From positions 1 to 63,613 of the forward strand of contig CAIJLX010000020.1 in the NCBI GenBank assembly GCA_903821695.1: 63,613 nucleotides of DNA. The letters run 5' to 3'. Position numbers and translations under genes: made by a program. The DNA comes from an uncultured Alphaproteobacteria bacterium. GTDB lineage: Bacteria; Pseudomonadota; Alphaproteobacteria; Rickettsiales; CAIJLX01. Positions 17,479-26,109 of the stretch are shown piece by piece. Under the pieces are notes generated by a model. That model was given only the letters and a program-made list of their open reading frames with translations. It was not told where the DNA came from and ran no database searches. How positions within the stretch are numbered: position 1 is the first letter of the stretch; each line of letters starts with the position of its first letter.

Positions 17479-18814
17479 AGCAAAAAGAAAAATCCGCGCA
17501 GCGGTCTACACCCGCAAATCACATGAGGAAGGGTTAGAACAAGAATTCAATTCGCTGGATGCACAGCGCGAAGCTGGTGAAGCCTTCGTTATCTCACAAC
17601 GCCATGAAGGTTGGACACTGGTTGCCGACAATTACGATGATGGCGGTTTCAGCGGCGGGTCGATTGAACGCCCAGCCCTCAAGCGGTTGATGAAGGATAT
17701 TGAGGATGGCAAAGTGGATGTGGTGGTGGTTTATAAAATCGACCGCCTGACACGCTCGCTTACGGATTTTTCCAAGCTGATTGAAGTTTTTGACAGGCGG
17801 AACGTATCGTTTGTTTCCGTGACCCAGCAATTTAACACCACCACCTCCATGGGACGGCTGATGCTGAACGTCCTGCTTTCATTCGCGCAGTTTGAGCGTG
17901 AGGTCACAGGCGAACGCATCCGCGATAAGTTTGCCGCTTCCAAAAAGAAAGGCATGTGGATGGGCGGTGTACCGCCGCTGGGATACGACATCATTGACCG
18001 CAAACTGGTGATTAACGAAGCCGAAGCTAAGGCAGTGCAGCACATCTTCGCACGGTTCGCGGAAATTGGCTCAGTCACCGACTTGGTGCTTGAGTTACGC
18101 AAAACAGGCTACCGCAGTAAAACCTATCTCAGCCAGAGCGGCAGAACGAAAGAAGGCCGTTACCTTGATAAAGGAACCCTTTATAAAATATTGGGCAACC
18201 GAGTTTACATCGGCGACATTGGTCACAAAGGGCAATACTACCCTGGCTTACATCAGGGAATTATTGACCGAGAAATATGGGATAAAACGCAGGCGATAAA
18301 AGCGATTGATCCGCATATCCGCAAAATCCAAAACCACCACATTCCCTCCGCCCTGCTGAAAAGCGTGATGCGATGCTCAGGTTGCGACTCTGGCATGACA
18401 CCTACACACACGCGCAAGAACGGAAAACTCTACCGCTATTACAGCCCGAACGCCGTCATGAAAAAATCATGCGGCACTTGCCCCGTCGGCAACGTCCCTG
18501 CAGGTGAAATTGAAAGCATCGTGTTCGGGCAGCTAAAGGCATTATTCAAAACACCAGAAATGATTGTCAGGGTGTGGGAACAAGCACGGGAGCATGACAC
18601 CAACATCAAAGAATTTCATATCCGCGAAGCATTTACCGACATTGACCGCATTTGGGATGAACTGTTTCCAAGGGAACAGGAGCGCATTGTCAAACTGCTG
18701 GTCGAGCGTGTGATTGTAGGAAAAAATGGCGTTGATGTCCGCATCCGTGCAGGCGGTGTCGGCTCGCTGGTAACGCATGTACGCGCACTTCAGGCAGAAA
18801 AGGAAATGGTATGA
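17471..18814 (+). CDS. large serine recombinase (probable prophage integrase)
   Basis: The 447-residue protein opens with a resolvase-type catalytic domain. The nucleophilic serine is in AVYTRKSHEEG, IDRLTRS carries conserved arginines, and SFAQFEREVTGERIRDK is helix E. The recombinase domain follows (GVPPLGYDI), then a zinc-ribbon domain around MRCSGCDSGMTP with a later CGTCPVG. This is the likely integrase of the 16.5-55 kb prophage. Its location next to tRNA-Ser suggests the site of insertion, although large serine integrases recognise only a short core, so a tRNA 3' duplication is not required. Confidence 0.92.
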   Translation: MLEAKRKIRAAVYTRKSHEEGLEQEFNSLDAQREAGEAFVISQRHEGWTLVADNYDDGGFSGGSIERPALKRLMKDIEDGKVDVVVVYKIDRLTRSLTDFSKLIEVFDRRNVSFVSVTQQFNTTTSMGRLMLNVLLSFAQFEREVTGERIRDKFAASKKKGMWMGGVPPLGYDIIDRKLVINEAEAKAVQHIFARFAEIGSVTDLVLELRKTGYRSKTYLSQSGRTKEGRYLDKGTLYKILGNRVYIGDIGHKGQYYPGLHQGIIDREIWDKTQAIKAIDPHIRKIQNHHIPSALLKSVMRCSGCDSGMTPTHTRKNGKLYRYYSPNAVMKKSCGTCPVGNVPAGEIESIVFGQLKALFKTPEMIVRVWEQAREHDTNIKEFHIREAFTDIDRIWDELFPREQERIVKLLVERVIVGKNGVDVRIRAGGVGSLVTHVRALQAEKEMV

Positions 18815-19230
18815 GCAAAAACATGGAATATCTCGGTAACGGTGTCATCAATATCCATATCCCCTTCGCGGTGAAACGGCGCGGCGGCAGAAAATTGATA
18901 CTCTCTCCCAATGGTGACAACGCTGTTTTTGAAGCCAAGCCACATCAAGACAATTCGCTCATCAAGGTACTGGTTCGCGCTTATAAATGGCGCAGGCATT
19001 TTGAAACCAGCAAATATAAATCACTCGATGAATTGGCGGAAAAACTGGAGATAAATAAATCCTATTTGGCACGGGTGATGCGCGTGAATTATCTCGCGCC
19101 TGACATTAAGGAATCTATTCTCAATGGCACTCAGCCGCGCACGCTCACTACTACGGAACTATTGAAGCCATTTCCCGAAGCGTGGGTGGAACAGCGCGGT
19201 TGGTTCGGATTTTCTAAACCGCAGCTTTGA
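18811..19230 (+). CDS. recombinase-associated HTH-like protein
   Basis: The 139-residue protein overlaps the recombinase stop by ATGA. An N-terminal beta-rich part (VINIHIPFAVKRRGGRKLIL) precedes a helix-turn-helix-like segment SLDELAEKLEINKSYLARVMR, similar to ParB/KorB-type HTHs. Homologues regularly follow DUF2924-recombinase pairs. It may act as a DNA-binding accessory factor for excision or regulation. Its 3' end overlaps the convergent S24 gene by 17 bases. Confidence 0.7.
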   Translation: MSKNMEYLGNGVINIHIPFAVKRRGGRKLILSPNGDNAVFEAKPHQDNSLIKVLVRAYKWRRHFETSKYKSLDELAEKLEINKSYLARVMRVNYLAPDIKESILNGTQPRTLTTTELLKPFPEAWVEQRGWFGFSKPQL

Positions 19231-19732
19231 TAATTCGGGTCACAACACCCCAGATTTGAAAGCCAGTGTCCGCACCAATTTCAATGGGACGATAATTATC
19301 GTTCTCGGGCATCAAAGACAGTGCATTTTTGGTTTTGTGCAGCCGTTTTACGGTTAAATCACCATCAACCGCCGCGACAACAATGTTGCCGTTCTTTGCT
19401 TCAAGACCGCTATCCACCACCAGAATATCATCTGGTTCAATCCCAGCATTAATCATTGAATCGCCAAATGCCTGGACGCAGAATGTTTTTGCAGGATCGC
19501 GCACCAAACATTCAGAAAGATTTAGTGTGTCGCCCACATGATCATCGCCCCAACAAGGACTGCCAGCCGCAACTTTGCTTGCATACAAAGGGATTTGCCA
19601 CCCTTGGTTTTCTACGAAATCTTTTACCGCATCATCCATGCTTGCGGGTATCCGAACAGTAATAGTTTTCTCACCGTATTTACCTGTTCCTTTGGGCCGA
19701 CCTGCTCCAGCTCGTGCGCCACCCCTAGCCAT
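19214..19732 (-). CDS. UmuD/LexA-like S24 autoprotease with predicted RHH DNA-binding N-terminus
   Basis: The C-terminal two thirds are an S24 protease: cleavage site A56-G57 in SKVAAGSP, serine S92 in FGDSM and lysine K129 in LTVKRL. The 37-residue Ser-Lys spacing is that of LexA and UmuD. The N-terminus is not the usual LexA winged helix: an AT-hook-like GRPKG (11-15) precedes KTITVRIPASMDDAVKDFV (22-40), which reads as a ribbon-helix-helix motif. No umuC is adjacent. Position at the divergent promoter of the early genes, beside a perfect palindrome, suggests an SOS-cleavable phage repressor. UmuD-like polymerase accessory is the alternative. Confidence 0.8.
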   Translation of the reverse strand: MARGGARAGAGRPKGTGKYGEKTITVRIPASMDDAVKDFVENQGWQIPLYASKVAAGSPCWGDDHVGDTLNLSECLVRDPAKTFCVQAFGDSMINAGIEPDDILVVDSGLEAKNGNIVVAAVDGDLTVKRLHKTKNALSLMPENDNYRPIEIGADTGFQIWGVVTRIIKAAV

Positions 19733-19779
19733 AAATATCCTCGGTTGTAATTCTCTATTGCAAAATCGTTAATTAGATA

Positions 19780-19798
19780 GAATAATGCAACATTATTC
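19780..19798. promoter_or_regulatory. perfect palindrome, candidate operator of the S24 regulator
   Basis: GAATAATG-CAA-CATTATTC has 8-base perfect arms. It sits in the 98-base divergent gap between the S24 gene and the unknown gene pair, 33 bases before the latter's start. Operator function is inferred from position and symmetry. Confidence 0.55.
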
Positions 19799-19830
19799 AA
19801 AAATCAACGGGCAAATATAGGGATGGGAGT

Positions 19831-21072
19831 ATGGCAGTATCAATCAGAACAGTGGTTAGTCACGTACCCAAACCTATGTGGAAAACGTATTGCGAACACC
19901 ACAACATCTCCTTTGCTGAACCAATTGATTGGGAGCAGGAAGACAAGGCTGTAGCGTCCGCTCTCGAAGATGCGATTAATGCTCTGCCCCAAGCCGAATA
20001 TGAACCAATTCACGCCCACCTAGAACGCATCAATGTAGTCGCCAGCGAGCGTGGCATCAAAGCGTTGATCAACGCGAGCGACAAACCAGATGAGATGACT
20101 GCAAAACTCGAAGCCATGGAAAATAGCCACCACCGCGCCATGGCGATTTTCATTGAGAATGAAACCCTTTTCAAAACCGCCGAGGAACTCCTCTTTGTAG
20201 ATTTCAAAGTCGAAGGTAGGTCGTGGCAGCACTACTCCATTAAAATGGAAGATGCGCTCGAAACTATTACCGAAGAAGATGCGAACGAATTCGCCTTCGA
20301 GGTGGCAAAAATTATTCGCCACAATTTTGATAACCGTGAAGAATGCTGCGGTGAAGTTTATAAACGCTATTCCGATGGCACGCGCCAGATCAGTGTGTAT
20401 GTGAACGATCTTCCAAACAGCAATATTCAGGTTGAGAAAAAGAAACTACAGCGCGTGAGCACTAAGAAAGCGATTGTTGCGGCTGTGGTGTATGACCCAC
20501 AGACAAAACAGCTTTGCACGGTAGTTGACGGTGGCAAAGAAAATCATGATCTGGTTCGCCAAGCCTTTGCCAAAGCTATTCTGAAACAGGAAGCCACCGA
20601 ATTCATTGCCTCTGAACCTGTCCGTTTCGCTATTGATAAATTCCAGTCCCGCCCCATTGCTCCACTGCTTCAGACGAAGCCTGAGCACAATATTGAGGTG
20701 GTGCGAGTACGGAAATTAGATCTATCCACCAATACGCCCTTTAAACACATCATCACTGTCGATGCGATGGCGAATGGCAAGGATTCGGATATGTATGCGC
20801 TTCGCACATTTTTCGATGAAAATGGCGCGTTGTATTCCAAATATAATCTGTTCCATGTAGTTCTGAGCTTCCACTTCCACCCGAAGGCAGGTGGAAAGCG
20901 GGGCCATGTGATTCATCTTTCACTCAAGAAGAACGGCTCTGACCTCAAGCACCTGAAAGAGGATGATCGCCAGATGATCGAAGGCTACTTGAAGCAATGG
21001 GGAATCCTTGAAGATATCGTGACGGAACAGGCGGAAACCCCAGAAGCAGCAACCGAGAAGGAATATGCCTAA
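19831..21072 (+). CDS. unknown protein, first of a two-gene unit
   Basis: I do not recognise this 413-residue soluble protein. It has no signal peptide or membrane helix. It starts MAVSIRTVVSHVPKPMWKTY and is helix-rich to about residue 130. A mixed region follows, with a Val-rich strand-like stretch (KKAIVAAVVYDPQTKQLCTVVDGG), then VVLSFHFHPKAGGKRGHVIHLSLKK near 350-372. The C-terminus is acidic. It is the first rightward gene under the palindrome and overlaps the next gene by 8 bases, so the two products probably act together. Replication initiation, defence or counter-defence are all open; nothing in the sequence decides. Confidence 0.6.
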   Translation: MAVSIRTVVSHVPKPMWKTYCEHHNISFAEPIDWEQEDKAVASALEDAINALPQAEYEPIHAHLERINVVASERGIKALINASDKPDEMTAKLEAMENSHHRAMAIFIENETLFKTAEELLFVDFKVEGRSWQHYSIKMEDALETITEEDANEFAFEVAKIIRHNFDNREECCGEVYKRYSDGTRQISVYVNDLPNSNIQVEKKKLQRVSTKKAIVAAVVYDPQTKQLCTVVDGGKENHDLVRQAFAKAILKQEATEFIASEPVRFAIDKFQSRPIAPLLQTKPEHNIEVVRVRKLDLSTNTPFKHIITVDAMANGKDSDMYALRTFFDENGALYSKYNLFHVVLSFHFHPKAGGKRGHVIHLSLKKNGSDLKHLKEDDRQMIEGYLKQWGILEDIVTEQAETPEAATEKEYA

Positions 21073-21970
21073 AAACCGCTATGAATGGCTGATTAACCTC
21101 TTCGACACCAGCGAACACATCACTCATGCCGAGGCAGCTTTTCAGGACAGGCTGACATGGTTTGATGCGCTGGTGAAGGAAAAGGCACTCGTTCATTCGG
21201 GAAATGTAAGCCGCCTTTTGTGTCCGCAGTGCGATGAGCCTCACGACATCGCTGTCGATCCTTCCACCTTCAAAGGCTACTGCGTTGAGGCTGGCCATAT
21301 TTCTTTCCCAGCCGAGCAGATAATGAAATACCAAGCTGCCTCCGCATGGCTGATCGAAGCAGCACGCAAATCCCTCAGCATCGCCGCTACGGACAAGAGC
21401 AAAGATATAATCACTGGCACATGCTGGAAAATTGGCTCGGCGCGGTTGGAAAAGAAACTTCGCCCTATTTACCTGTGCCGTGGCTATGATTCATCAAAGA
21501 AAGCTGTAAATGACGGCATAGCGGCTCTGGCTGACGAAACTGGTATAATCTTCCTCACATCTCCTCACCAGCAGAACCCAGAGAAAATTGGCGCACACCG
21601 CGCTGTTTCGCTGATGATGTGCCTGGGCAATACGCCCAATAAGAGCTTCATCAATGCGGATGTACTAGGACGGATGTGGAATAATCAGCCCGCTGAGGAT
21701 GGCCAGCTTACTCACTCAGCTGATTACCGTAACGTGACGCTGAATGGCACAACGCACCATTTCCCTGGCGATGGACAGCGTGCGTTTGTTCAACATCTCA
21801 TAGAGCTTCATAAAAAAGGCCAGAAATCCGCCAAGACCTCGGAAGTTATGAGTGCCATTGGCATAGAAAGTACCCGTCGCATCAGCAATCTGTTCAACGG
21901 CCACGCGACATGGAAAACTCTAATTGGGTATGGCAACCCACGTGGCACATGCCACCTTCGGATCAATTAA
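21065..21970 (+). CDS. unknown zinc-ribbon protein, second of a two-gene unit
   Basis: The 301-residue product has an N-terminal zinc-ribbon-like segment (LLCPQCDEPHDIAVDP then GYCVEAGH, residues about 46-77). A central domain carries many hydrophobic/charged alternations. The C-terminal 60 residues read like a helix-turn-helix (SAKTSEVMSAIGIESTRRISNLF) followed by a wing ending in HLRIN. This suggests a DNA- or RNA-binding protein. It is translationally coupled to the preceding unknown gene. I cannot name a family. Confidence 0.6.
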   Translation: MPKNRYEWLINLFDTSEHITHAEAAFQDRLTWFDALVKEKALVHSGNVSRLLCPQCDEPHDIAVDPSTFKGYCVEAGHISFPAEQIMKYQAASAWLIEAARKSLSIAATDKSKDIITGTCWKIGSARLEKKLRPIYLCRGYDSSKKAVNDGIAALADETGIIFLTSPHQQNPEKIGAHRAVSLMMCLGNTPNKSFINADVLGRMWNNQPAEDGQLTHSADYRNVTLNGTTHHFPGDGQRAFVQHLIELHKKGQKSAKTSEVMSAIGIESTRRISNLFNGHATWKTLIGYGNPRGTCHLRIN

Positions 21971-22073
21971 TCCGCATTCCTCACCAATCTCCTAACAAGC
22001 TGAGGCTCTAACTCCTCACCAGTCACCTGCGAAATTCTCCCTGGTTACATCAACAAACCAAGGAGAAGCATCA

Positions 22074-22304
22074 ATGACTGGAACATTCCTTAATCCCAAG
22101 GAACTGGCCCAACGCTGGAAAATATCACCAAGCACCTTAGAGCGGTGGCGGTGGTTAGGCGTTGGCCCAAACTTTATCAAAATCGGCGGACGCATTCGTT
22201 ATCGGCAAGAAGAAGTCGATGCGTATGAAGCCACGCACGACGAAGGCGCAATTCGGCAACTCGCCCAGCAAAACATGGCTTCCGAGCCAGAGGGGGTTGC
22301 ATGA
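22074..22304 (+). CDS. excisionase-like HTH protein (MerR/AlpA type)
   Basis: The 76-residue protein begins FLNPKELAQRWKISPSTLERWRWLGVGP and continues IKIGGRIRYRQEEVDAYEA, the classic winged-HTH layout of phage excisionases and AlpA-like regulators. AAGGAG precedes the start. It may bend DNA for excision with the serine recombinase or regulate early genes. It heads the operon of replication genes. Confidence 0.8.
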   Translation: MTGTFLNPKELAQRWKISPSTLERWRWLGVGPNFIKIGGRIRYRQEEVDAYEATHDEGAIRQLAQQNMASEPEGVA

Positions 22305-22504
22305 GCACGCGCATCACCCTCGAGCAGCTGACGCACATGAAGATCGGCGAGATCGCCAACCTTAGTCAGCAAGAAATCCAAGAACTTATCCGCGATGCCG
22401 ACGAGTCCATACGCAAAGCAAAGCTGCTTCGCAAGTGGCTGGACGGTGCGCTCGAAGTTCAACGCCGTCAACGCGCCAAAAAACAACCAACCAAAGGAGA
22501 ATAA
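22301..22504 (+). CDS. small phage protein, unknown
   Basis: The 67-residue helical, charged product overlaps the excisionase-like gene by 4 bases (ATGA). It has a Lys/Arg-rich C-terminus and no recognised motif. Codon phase and coupling support a real gene. Function unknown. Confidence 0.55.
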   Translation: MSTRITLEQLTHMKIGEIANLSQQEIQELIRDADESIRKAKLLRKWLDGALEVQRRQRAKKQPTKGE

Positions 22505-22505
22505 A

Positions 22506-22796
22506 ATGTTTAAATCCAAACTCGAAAAACTTTTCAAAGATGATTACACGGCAAAAAAGCTGCCTGAAAACATCCGTATCCCTGCACTGGGTGCGATTCA
22601 TGAAGAAATCATCAAGCCGATTGCTGAAGCCACTCTTGATGAGTTGGAATTTGCTGCGCTGGCGTTGGACAAGGAAGCGGATGCAATCACCACATGCGCT
22701 TACGCCATCCGCCGTCTGTACAAAGAGGCACGCAGCAAAGGTGCGCTTGGTGGTGAAAACATCCTCGATGCGCTGGCTCGCAAAGGGGGTGAATAA
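22506..22796 (+). CDS. small phage protein, unknown
   Basis: The 96-residue product starts MFKSKLEKLFKDDYTAKKL after AAAGGAGAATAAA. It is helix-rich with an Ala/Leu-rich centre (LDELEFAALALDKEAD). Its last base is the first base of the following start codon, so it is coupled to the RecA-like ATPase gene. It could be an accessory of the recombination module; no family recognised. Confidence 0.6.
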   Translation: MFKSKLEKLFKDDYTAKKLPENIRIPALGAIHEEIIKPIAEATLDELEFAALALDKEADAITTCAYAIRRLYKEARSKGALGGENILDALARKGGE

Positions 22797-23653
22797 TGAC
22801 GCTCCCTATCATCAGTGCCGATGAACGCCTTAAGGAAACCAAGGGCATCAAAGGCTGCATTTTTGGCAAAAGCGGTATCGGTAAAACGTCACTGCTGTGG
22901 ACGATGCCCGCTGAAACCACGCTGTTCTTTGATCTTGAGGCTGGCGATCTGGCGATTGAAGGCTGGCAAGGCGACACCATCCGTCCGCGCACCTGGCAGG
23001 AATGTCGTGATTTTGCGGTGTTCATTGGTGGAGCTAACCCGTCTTTACGCGATGACCAGCCTTACAGCCCAGCGCATTACGCCGCCGTATGTGAACGCTA
23101 CGGCAACCCTGCTGCACTCGATAAATACGAAACGATTTTTATCGACTCCATCACAGTAGCGGGTCGTCTCTGCTTCAACTGGTGCAAAGGGCAACCGCAA
23201 GCATTCAGCGAAAAAACTGGCAAGCCAGATACGCGCGGTGCTTACGGGCTTCACGGTCAGGAAATGATCGGCTGGCTTACCCATCTGCAGCACACGCGCG
23301 GCAAGAACATCTGGTTCGTCGGCATTCTCGACGAAAAGCTGGATGACTTTAACCGCCGTGTTTACCAGCCGCAGATTGAAGGCAGCAAAACGGGGCTGGA
23401 GCTTCCTGGCATCGTTGATCAGGTGATCACCATGGCGGAAATGCCGACAGAGAGCGGTACGTCATTCCGCGCCTTCATTTGCCACACCCTCAATGAACAA
23501 GGCTTCCCCGCGAAAGATCGCTCGGGACGGCTGGAACTCATGGAGGAGCCGCACCTCGGACGGCTCATGGAAAAGGTCAAAGGCAAAGTGCGCCCTGCGT
23601 CTGAACGCCTGACCCACGCAATCCCCCAAACAACCGAAACACAAGGAGAATAA
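22796..23653 (+). CDS. RecA-like phage ATPase (AAA_24 / Sak4-like)
   Basis: The 285-residue protein has Walker A GKSGIGKTS near residues 24-32 and Walker B-like YETIFIDSI near 116-124, the RecA-core layout of the phage AAA_24 family. Sak4-type members promote single-strand annealing together with a phage SSB. An SSB-like gene, a helicase and an exonuclease-like gene follow immediately, which supports a recombination role. It has no N-terminal RecA interaction segment, consistent with Sak4. Confidence 0.75.
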   Translation: MTLPIISADERLKETKGIKGCIFGKSGIGKTSLLWTMPAETTLFFDLEAGDLAIEGWQGDTIRPRTWQECRDFAVFIGGANPSLRDDQPYSPAHYAAVCERYGNPAALDKYETIFIDSITVAGRLCFNWCKGQPQAFSEKTGKPDTRGAYGLHGQEMIGWLTHLQHTRGKNIWFVGILDEKLDDFNRRVYQPQIEGSKTGLELPGIVDQVITMAEMPTESGTSFRAFICHTLNEQGFPAKDRSGRLELMEEPHLGRLMEKVKGKVRPASERLTHAIPQTTETQGE

Positions 23654-23656
23654 TTT

Positions 23657-24244
23657 ATGAGCTGGAACGATTTCAACAATGCAGAAGATCAGAATAGTTT
23701 TGATCCGCTGCCAAAAGGCACTCTCGTTAAAGTGCGGATGACCATCAAACCAGGCGGTCACAACAACGAGCAAAAAGGCTGGACTGGCGGATACGCCACT
23801 CGCAATGCCACCAGCGGCGCAGTTTACCTGAACGCTGAGTTTGTGGTGCTGGAAGGTCAGTATGCCCGCCGCAAAATCTGGAGCCTGATTGGGCTGCACA
23901 GCGAAAAAGGTGAAGAATGGGCAAACATCGGCCGCTCGTTAATCAAAGGCATCCTCAATTCCGCGCGTGGCATTGGCAACAAGGATAATTCGCCTGCCGC
24001 ACAGAACGCACGCCGCATCAACGGCCTCGGCGATCTGGATGGGATCGAGTTCCTTGCGCGTGTCGATATGGAAAAAGACCAGAACGGCAATGACAAAAAC
24101 GTCATCAAATACGCCGTCACCAGCGACAATAAGGAATATGCCGCATTGATGGGTCGTGGTGGTTATACCGCCGCACCCGCCACTGCTGCATCGCCAAGCC
24201 AACCCCAAAAACCAGCAGGCAATATGCCTTCTTGGGCACAGTAA
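23657..24244 (+). CDS. probable phage single-stranded DNA-binding protein
   Basis: The 195-residue protein has a central beta-rich region (VKVRMTIKP, YLNAEFVVLEGQYARRKIWSLIGL) reminiscent of DUF669-type phage proteins. The Pro/Ala/Gln-rich C-terminal tail PQKPAGNMPSWAQ resembles SSB-type flexible tails. Its place between the RecA-like ATPase and the helicase fits an SSB partner. The call is by context more than by sequence. Confidence 0.55.
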   Translation: MSWNDFNNAEDQNSFDPLPKGTLVKVRMTIKPGGHNNEQKGWTGGYATRNATSGAVYLNAEFVVLEGQYARRKIWSLIGLHSEKGEEWANIGRSLIKGILNSARGIGNKDNSPAAQNARRINGLGDLDGIEFLARVDMEKDQNGNDKNVIKYAVTSDNKEYAALMGRGGYTAAPATAASPSQPQKPAGNMPSWAQ

Positions 24245-24256
24245 GGGGGTGGCATA

Positions 24257-25918
24257 ATGTTACTGAGACCCAGACAGAAAGAGCTTGTCGCCAACACGGT
24301 AGCAGCCCTGAAAGAGCATGGAAACACGCTGGCCGTTGCCCCGACGGGTGCTGGCAAGACCATTATGCTTTCAGCGGTGCTCGGTGACTTGTTCAAAGAC
24401 GACATTAGCAAAGCCTGTGTGCTGGCGCACCGCGATGAATTGACGGTTCAAAACCAAACCAAATTCAAGCGCGTGAATCCGCACCTCAGCACCAGCGTTT
24501 ACAACGCTTCCATCAAGACGTGGCATGGCGATGTGACATTCGCCATGGTGCAGACCCTCTCGCGGGAAAGCAACCTCGCCACCATGCCAGTGCTGGACGC
24601 GCTGGTGATTGATGAAGCGCACCACGCAAGGGCTGACAGCTATCTACGCGTGATTGAACACTCCCAGAAAGTGAACCCTGCCGTCAAACTGCTGGGCATG
24701 ACCGCTACGCCGAACCGAGGCGATAAGCTGGGCTTGCGTCCTATTTTCAGCAACGTGGCGGATCAGATCACCGTTAAGGAATTGATCGCTTCTGGTCACC
24801 TCGTACCACCACGCACTTTTGTGATGGATGTGGGTGTGCGCGACGAACTGAACAAAGTCCGCAAAACCGCCCTTGATTACGATATGGGCGCGGTTGCCAA
24901 CATCATGAACACCTTGCCGATTAACGATGCGGTGGTGAAACACTGGCAGGAAAAAGCCGGTGACCGCAAAACCGTGGTGTTCTGCTCGACCGTCAAACAT
25001 GCACAGGATGTGGCGGCGAGTTTCAACGCCGCTGGCGTGCCTGCCGTGTTCGTGCATGGCGATATGTCGGAAACCGAACGCAACAATACCATCGCTGCCT
25101 ATACCTCGGGTGAAGCGCAGGTCATTGTTAATGTGGCGGTACTGACCGAAGGCTGGGACTTCCCGCCCACTGCCTGCGTGGTGTTGCTGCGTCCAAGCTC
25201 TTACAAATCTACCATGGTGCAGATGATCGGTCGCGGCCTTCGCACGATTGATCCCAATGAGCATCCAGGTGTGGTGAAAAAAGACTGCATCGTGCTGGAT
25301 TTTGGTACGGCAAGTCTGATTCACGGTGCGCTTGAGCAGGAAGTTGATCTGGATGATCACAATCAGGATGGTGACGCGCCTTATAAGGATTGCCCTGAAT
25401 GTGGCGCATCCGTTCCCATTGCCACCAGAGAATGTGCGCTGTGCGGCTATGTATGGGAAAGTGCGAACACTTCCAAGACGTTGGGCAGCAACGATTTCGT
25501 GATGACGGAAATCGACCTGCTGAAGCGTTCCAGCTTCCTGTGGTGCGACCTGAATAATGATGACCGCTATTTCGTGGCGACGGGTTTCAATGCCTGGGCT
25601 GGCGTGTTCCACAAAGATGGTGACTGGCACGCCGTTGGCGGTCGCAAGAATGAGCAGCCGAAGCTACTGGCATCGGGTGAGCGCATTGTGTGTTTCGCCT
25701 CGGCGGATGATTATCTCAACCTCTTTGAAAGCGAGGATACGGCTCACAAAACCCGTTCGTGGCTGCACCAGCCCGCAACGGAAAAGCAGCTGCAATATCT
25801 GCCACCGTCCTGCCGCCATGATTACAACCTGACGCGCTACAAGGCTTCTGCCTTGATGACCATGCAGTTCAACCGCCAGGCCATTCATAGTGCCATCAAT
25901 AGCGGGAGGGCAGCATGA
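24257..25918 (+). CDS. SF2 DEAD/DEAH-box helicase with zinc ribbon
   Basis: The 553-residue helicase has Walker A APTGAGKT (28-35), DEAH (119-122), motif III MTATP (148-152) and motif VI QMIGRGLR (322-329). A four-cysteine zinc ribbon follows (C379, C382, C393, C396) and then a phage-specific C-terminal domain. This UvsW/RecG-like class unwinds branched DNA in phage replication and recombination. It overlaps the next gene in an ATGA. Confidence 0.9.
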   Translation: MLLRPRQKELVANTVAALKEHGNTLAVAPTGAGKTIMLSAVLGDLFKDDISKACVLAHRDELTVQNQTKFKRVNPHLSTSVYNASIKTWHGDVTFAMVQTLSRESNLATMPVLDALVIDEAHHARADSYLRVIEHSQKVNPAVKLLGMTATPNRGDKLGLRPIFSNVADQITVKELIASGHLVPPRTFVMDVGVRDELNKVRKTALDYDMGAVANIMNTLPINDAVVKHWQEKAGDRKTVVFCSTVKHAQDVAASFNAAGVPAVFVHGDMSETERNNTIAAYTSGEAQVIVNVAVLTEGWDFPPTACVVLLRPSSYKSTMVQMIGRGLRTIDPNEHPGVVKKDCIVLDFGTASLIHGALEQEVDLDDHNQDGDAPYKDCPECGASVPIATRECALCGYVWESANTSKTLGSNDFVMTEIDLLKRSSFLWCDLNNDDRYFVATGFNAWAGVFHKDGDWHAVGGRKNEQPKLLASGERIVCFASADDYLNLFESEDTAHKTRSWLHQPATEKQLQYLPPSCRHDYNLTRYKASALMTMQFNRQAIHSAINSGRAA

Positions 25919-26109
25919 TTGACCCGACCGACTTTGAAAAAGACTGCATGGCAGCAGCGTTGAAGCCACTTGGCGAATATGTCGCCGAGATTGGCATGCA
26001 CCGTTCCTTTGCGGAAATGACCAAGCATGAGGTGCTTACCATCATCGAAGTGGTGGTGACGGCTTATCAGGATCGCATGCGCGAGGGTAGCTCGGAGGTG
26101 CCGTTCTGA
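25915..26109 (+). CDS. small conserved phage protein (DUF6511-like)
   Basis: The 64-residue product contains AAALKPLGEYVAEIGMHRSF and VLTIIEVVVTAYQDRM. I recall this pattern from a small family found beside helicases in alphaproteobacterial prophages; the DUF number is from memory. It is coupled on both sides (ATGA upstream, one-base overlap downstream). Function unknown. Confidence 0.6.
   Translation: MIDPTDFEKDCMAAALKPLGEYVAEIGMHRSFAEMTKHEVLTIIEVVVTAYQDRMREGSSEVPF

Noticed and set aside
24644-25630. 328-codon frame on the minus strand
   Set aside because: It is antisense to the SF2 helicase gene, whose motifs are complete; the product has no recognisable family and unusual His-rich composition.
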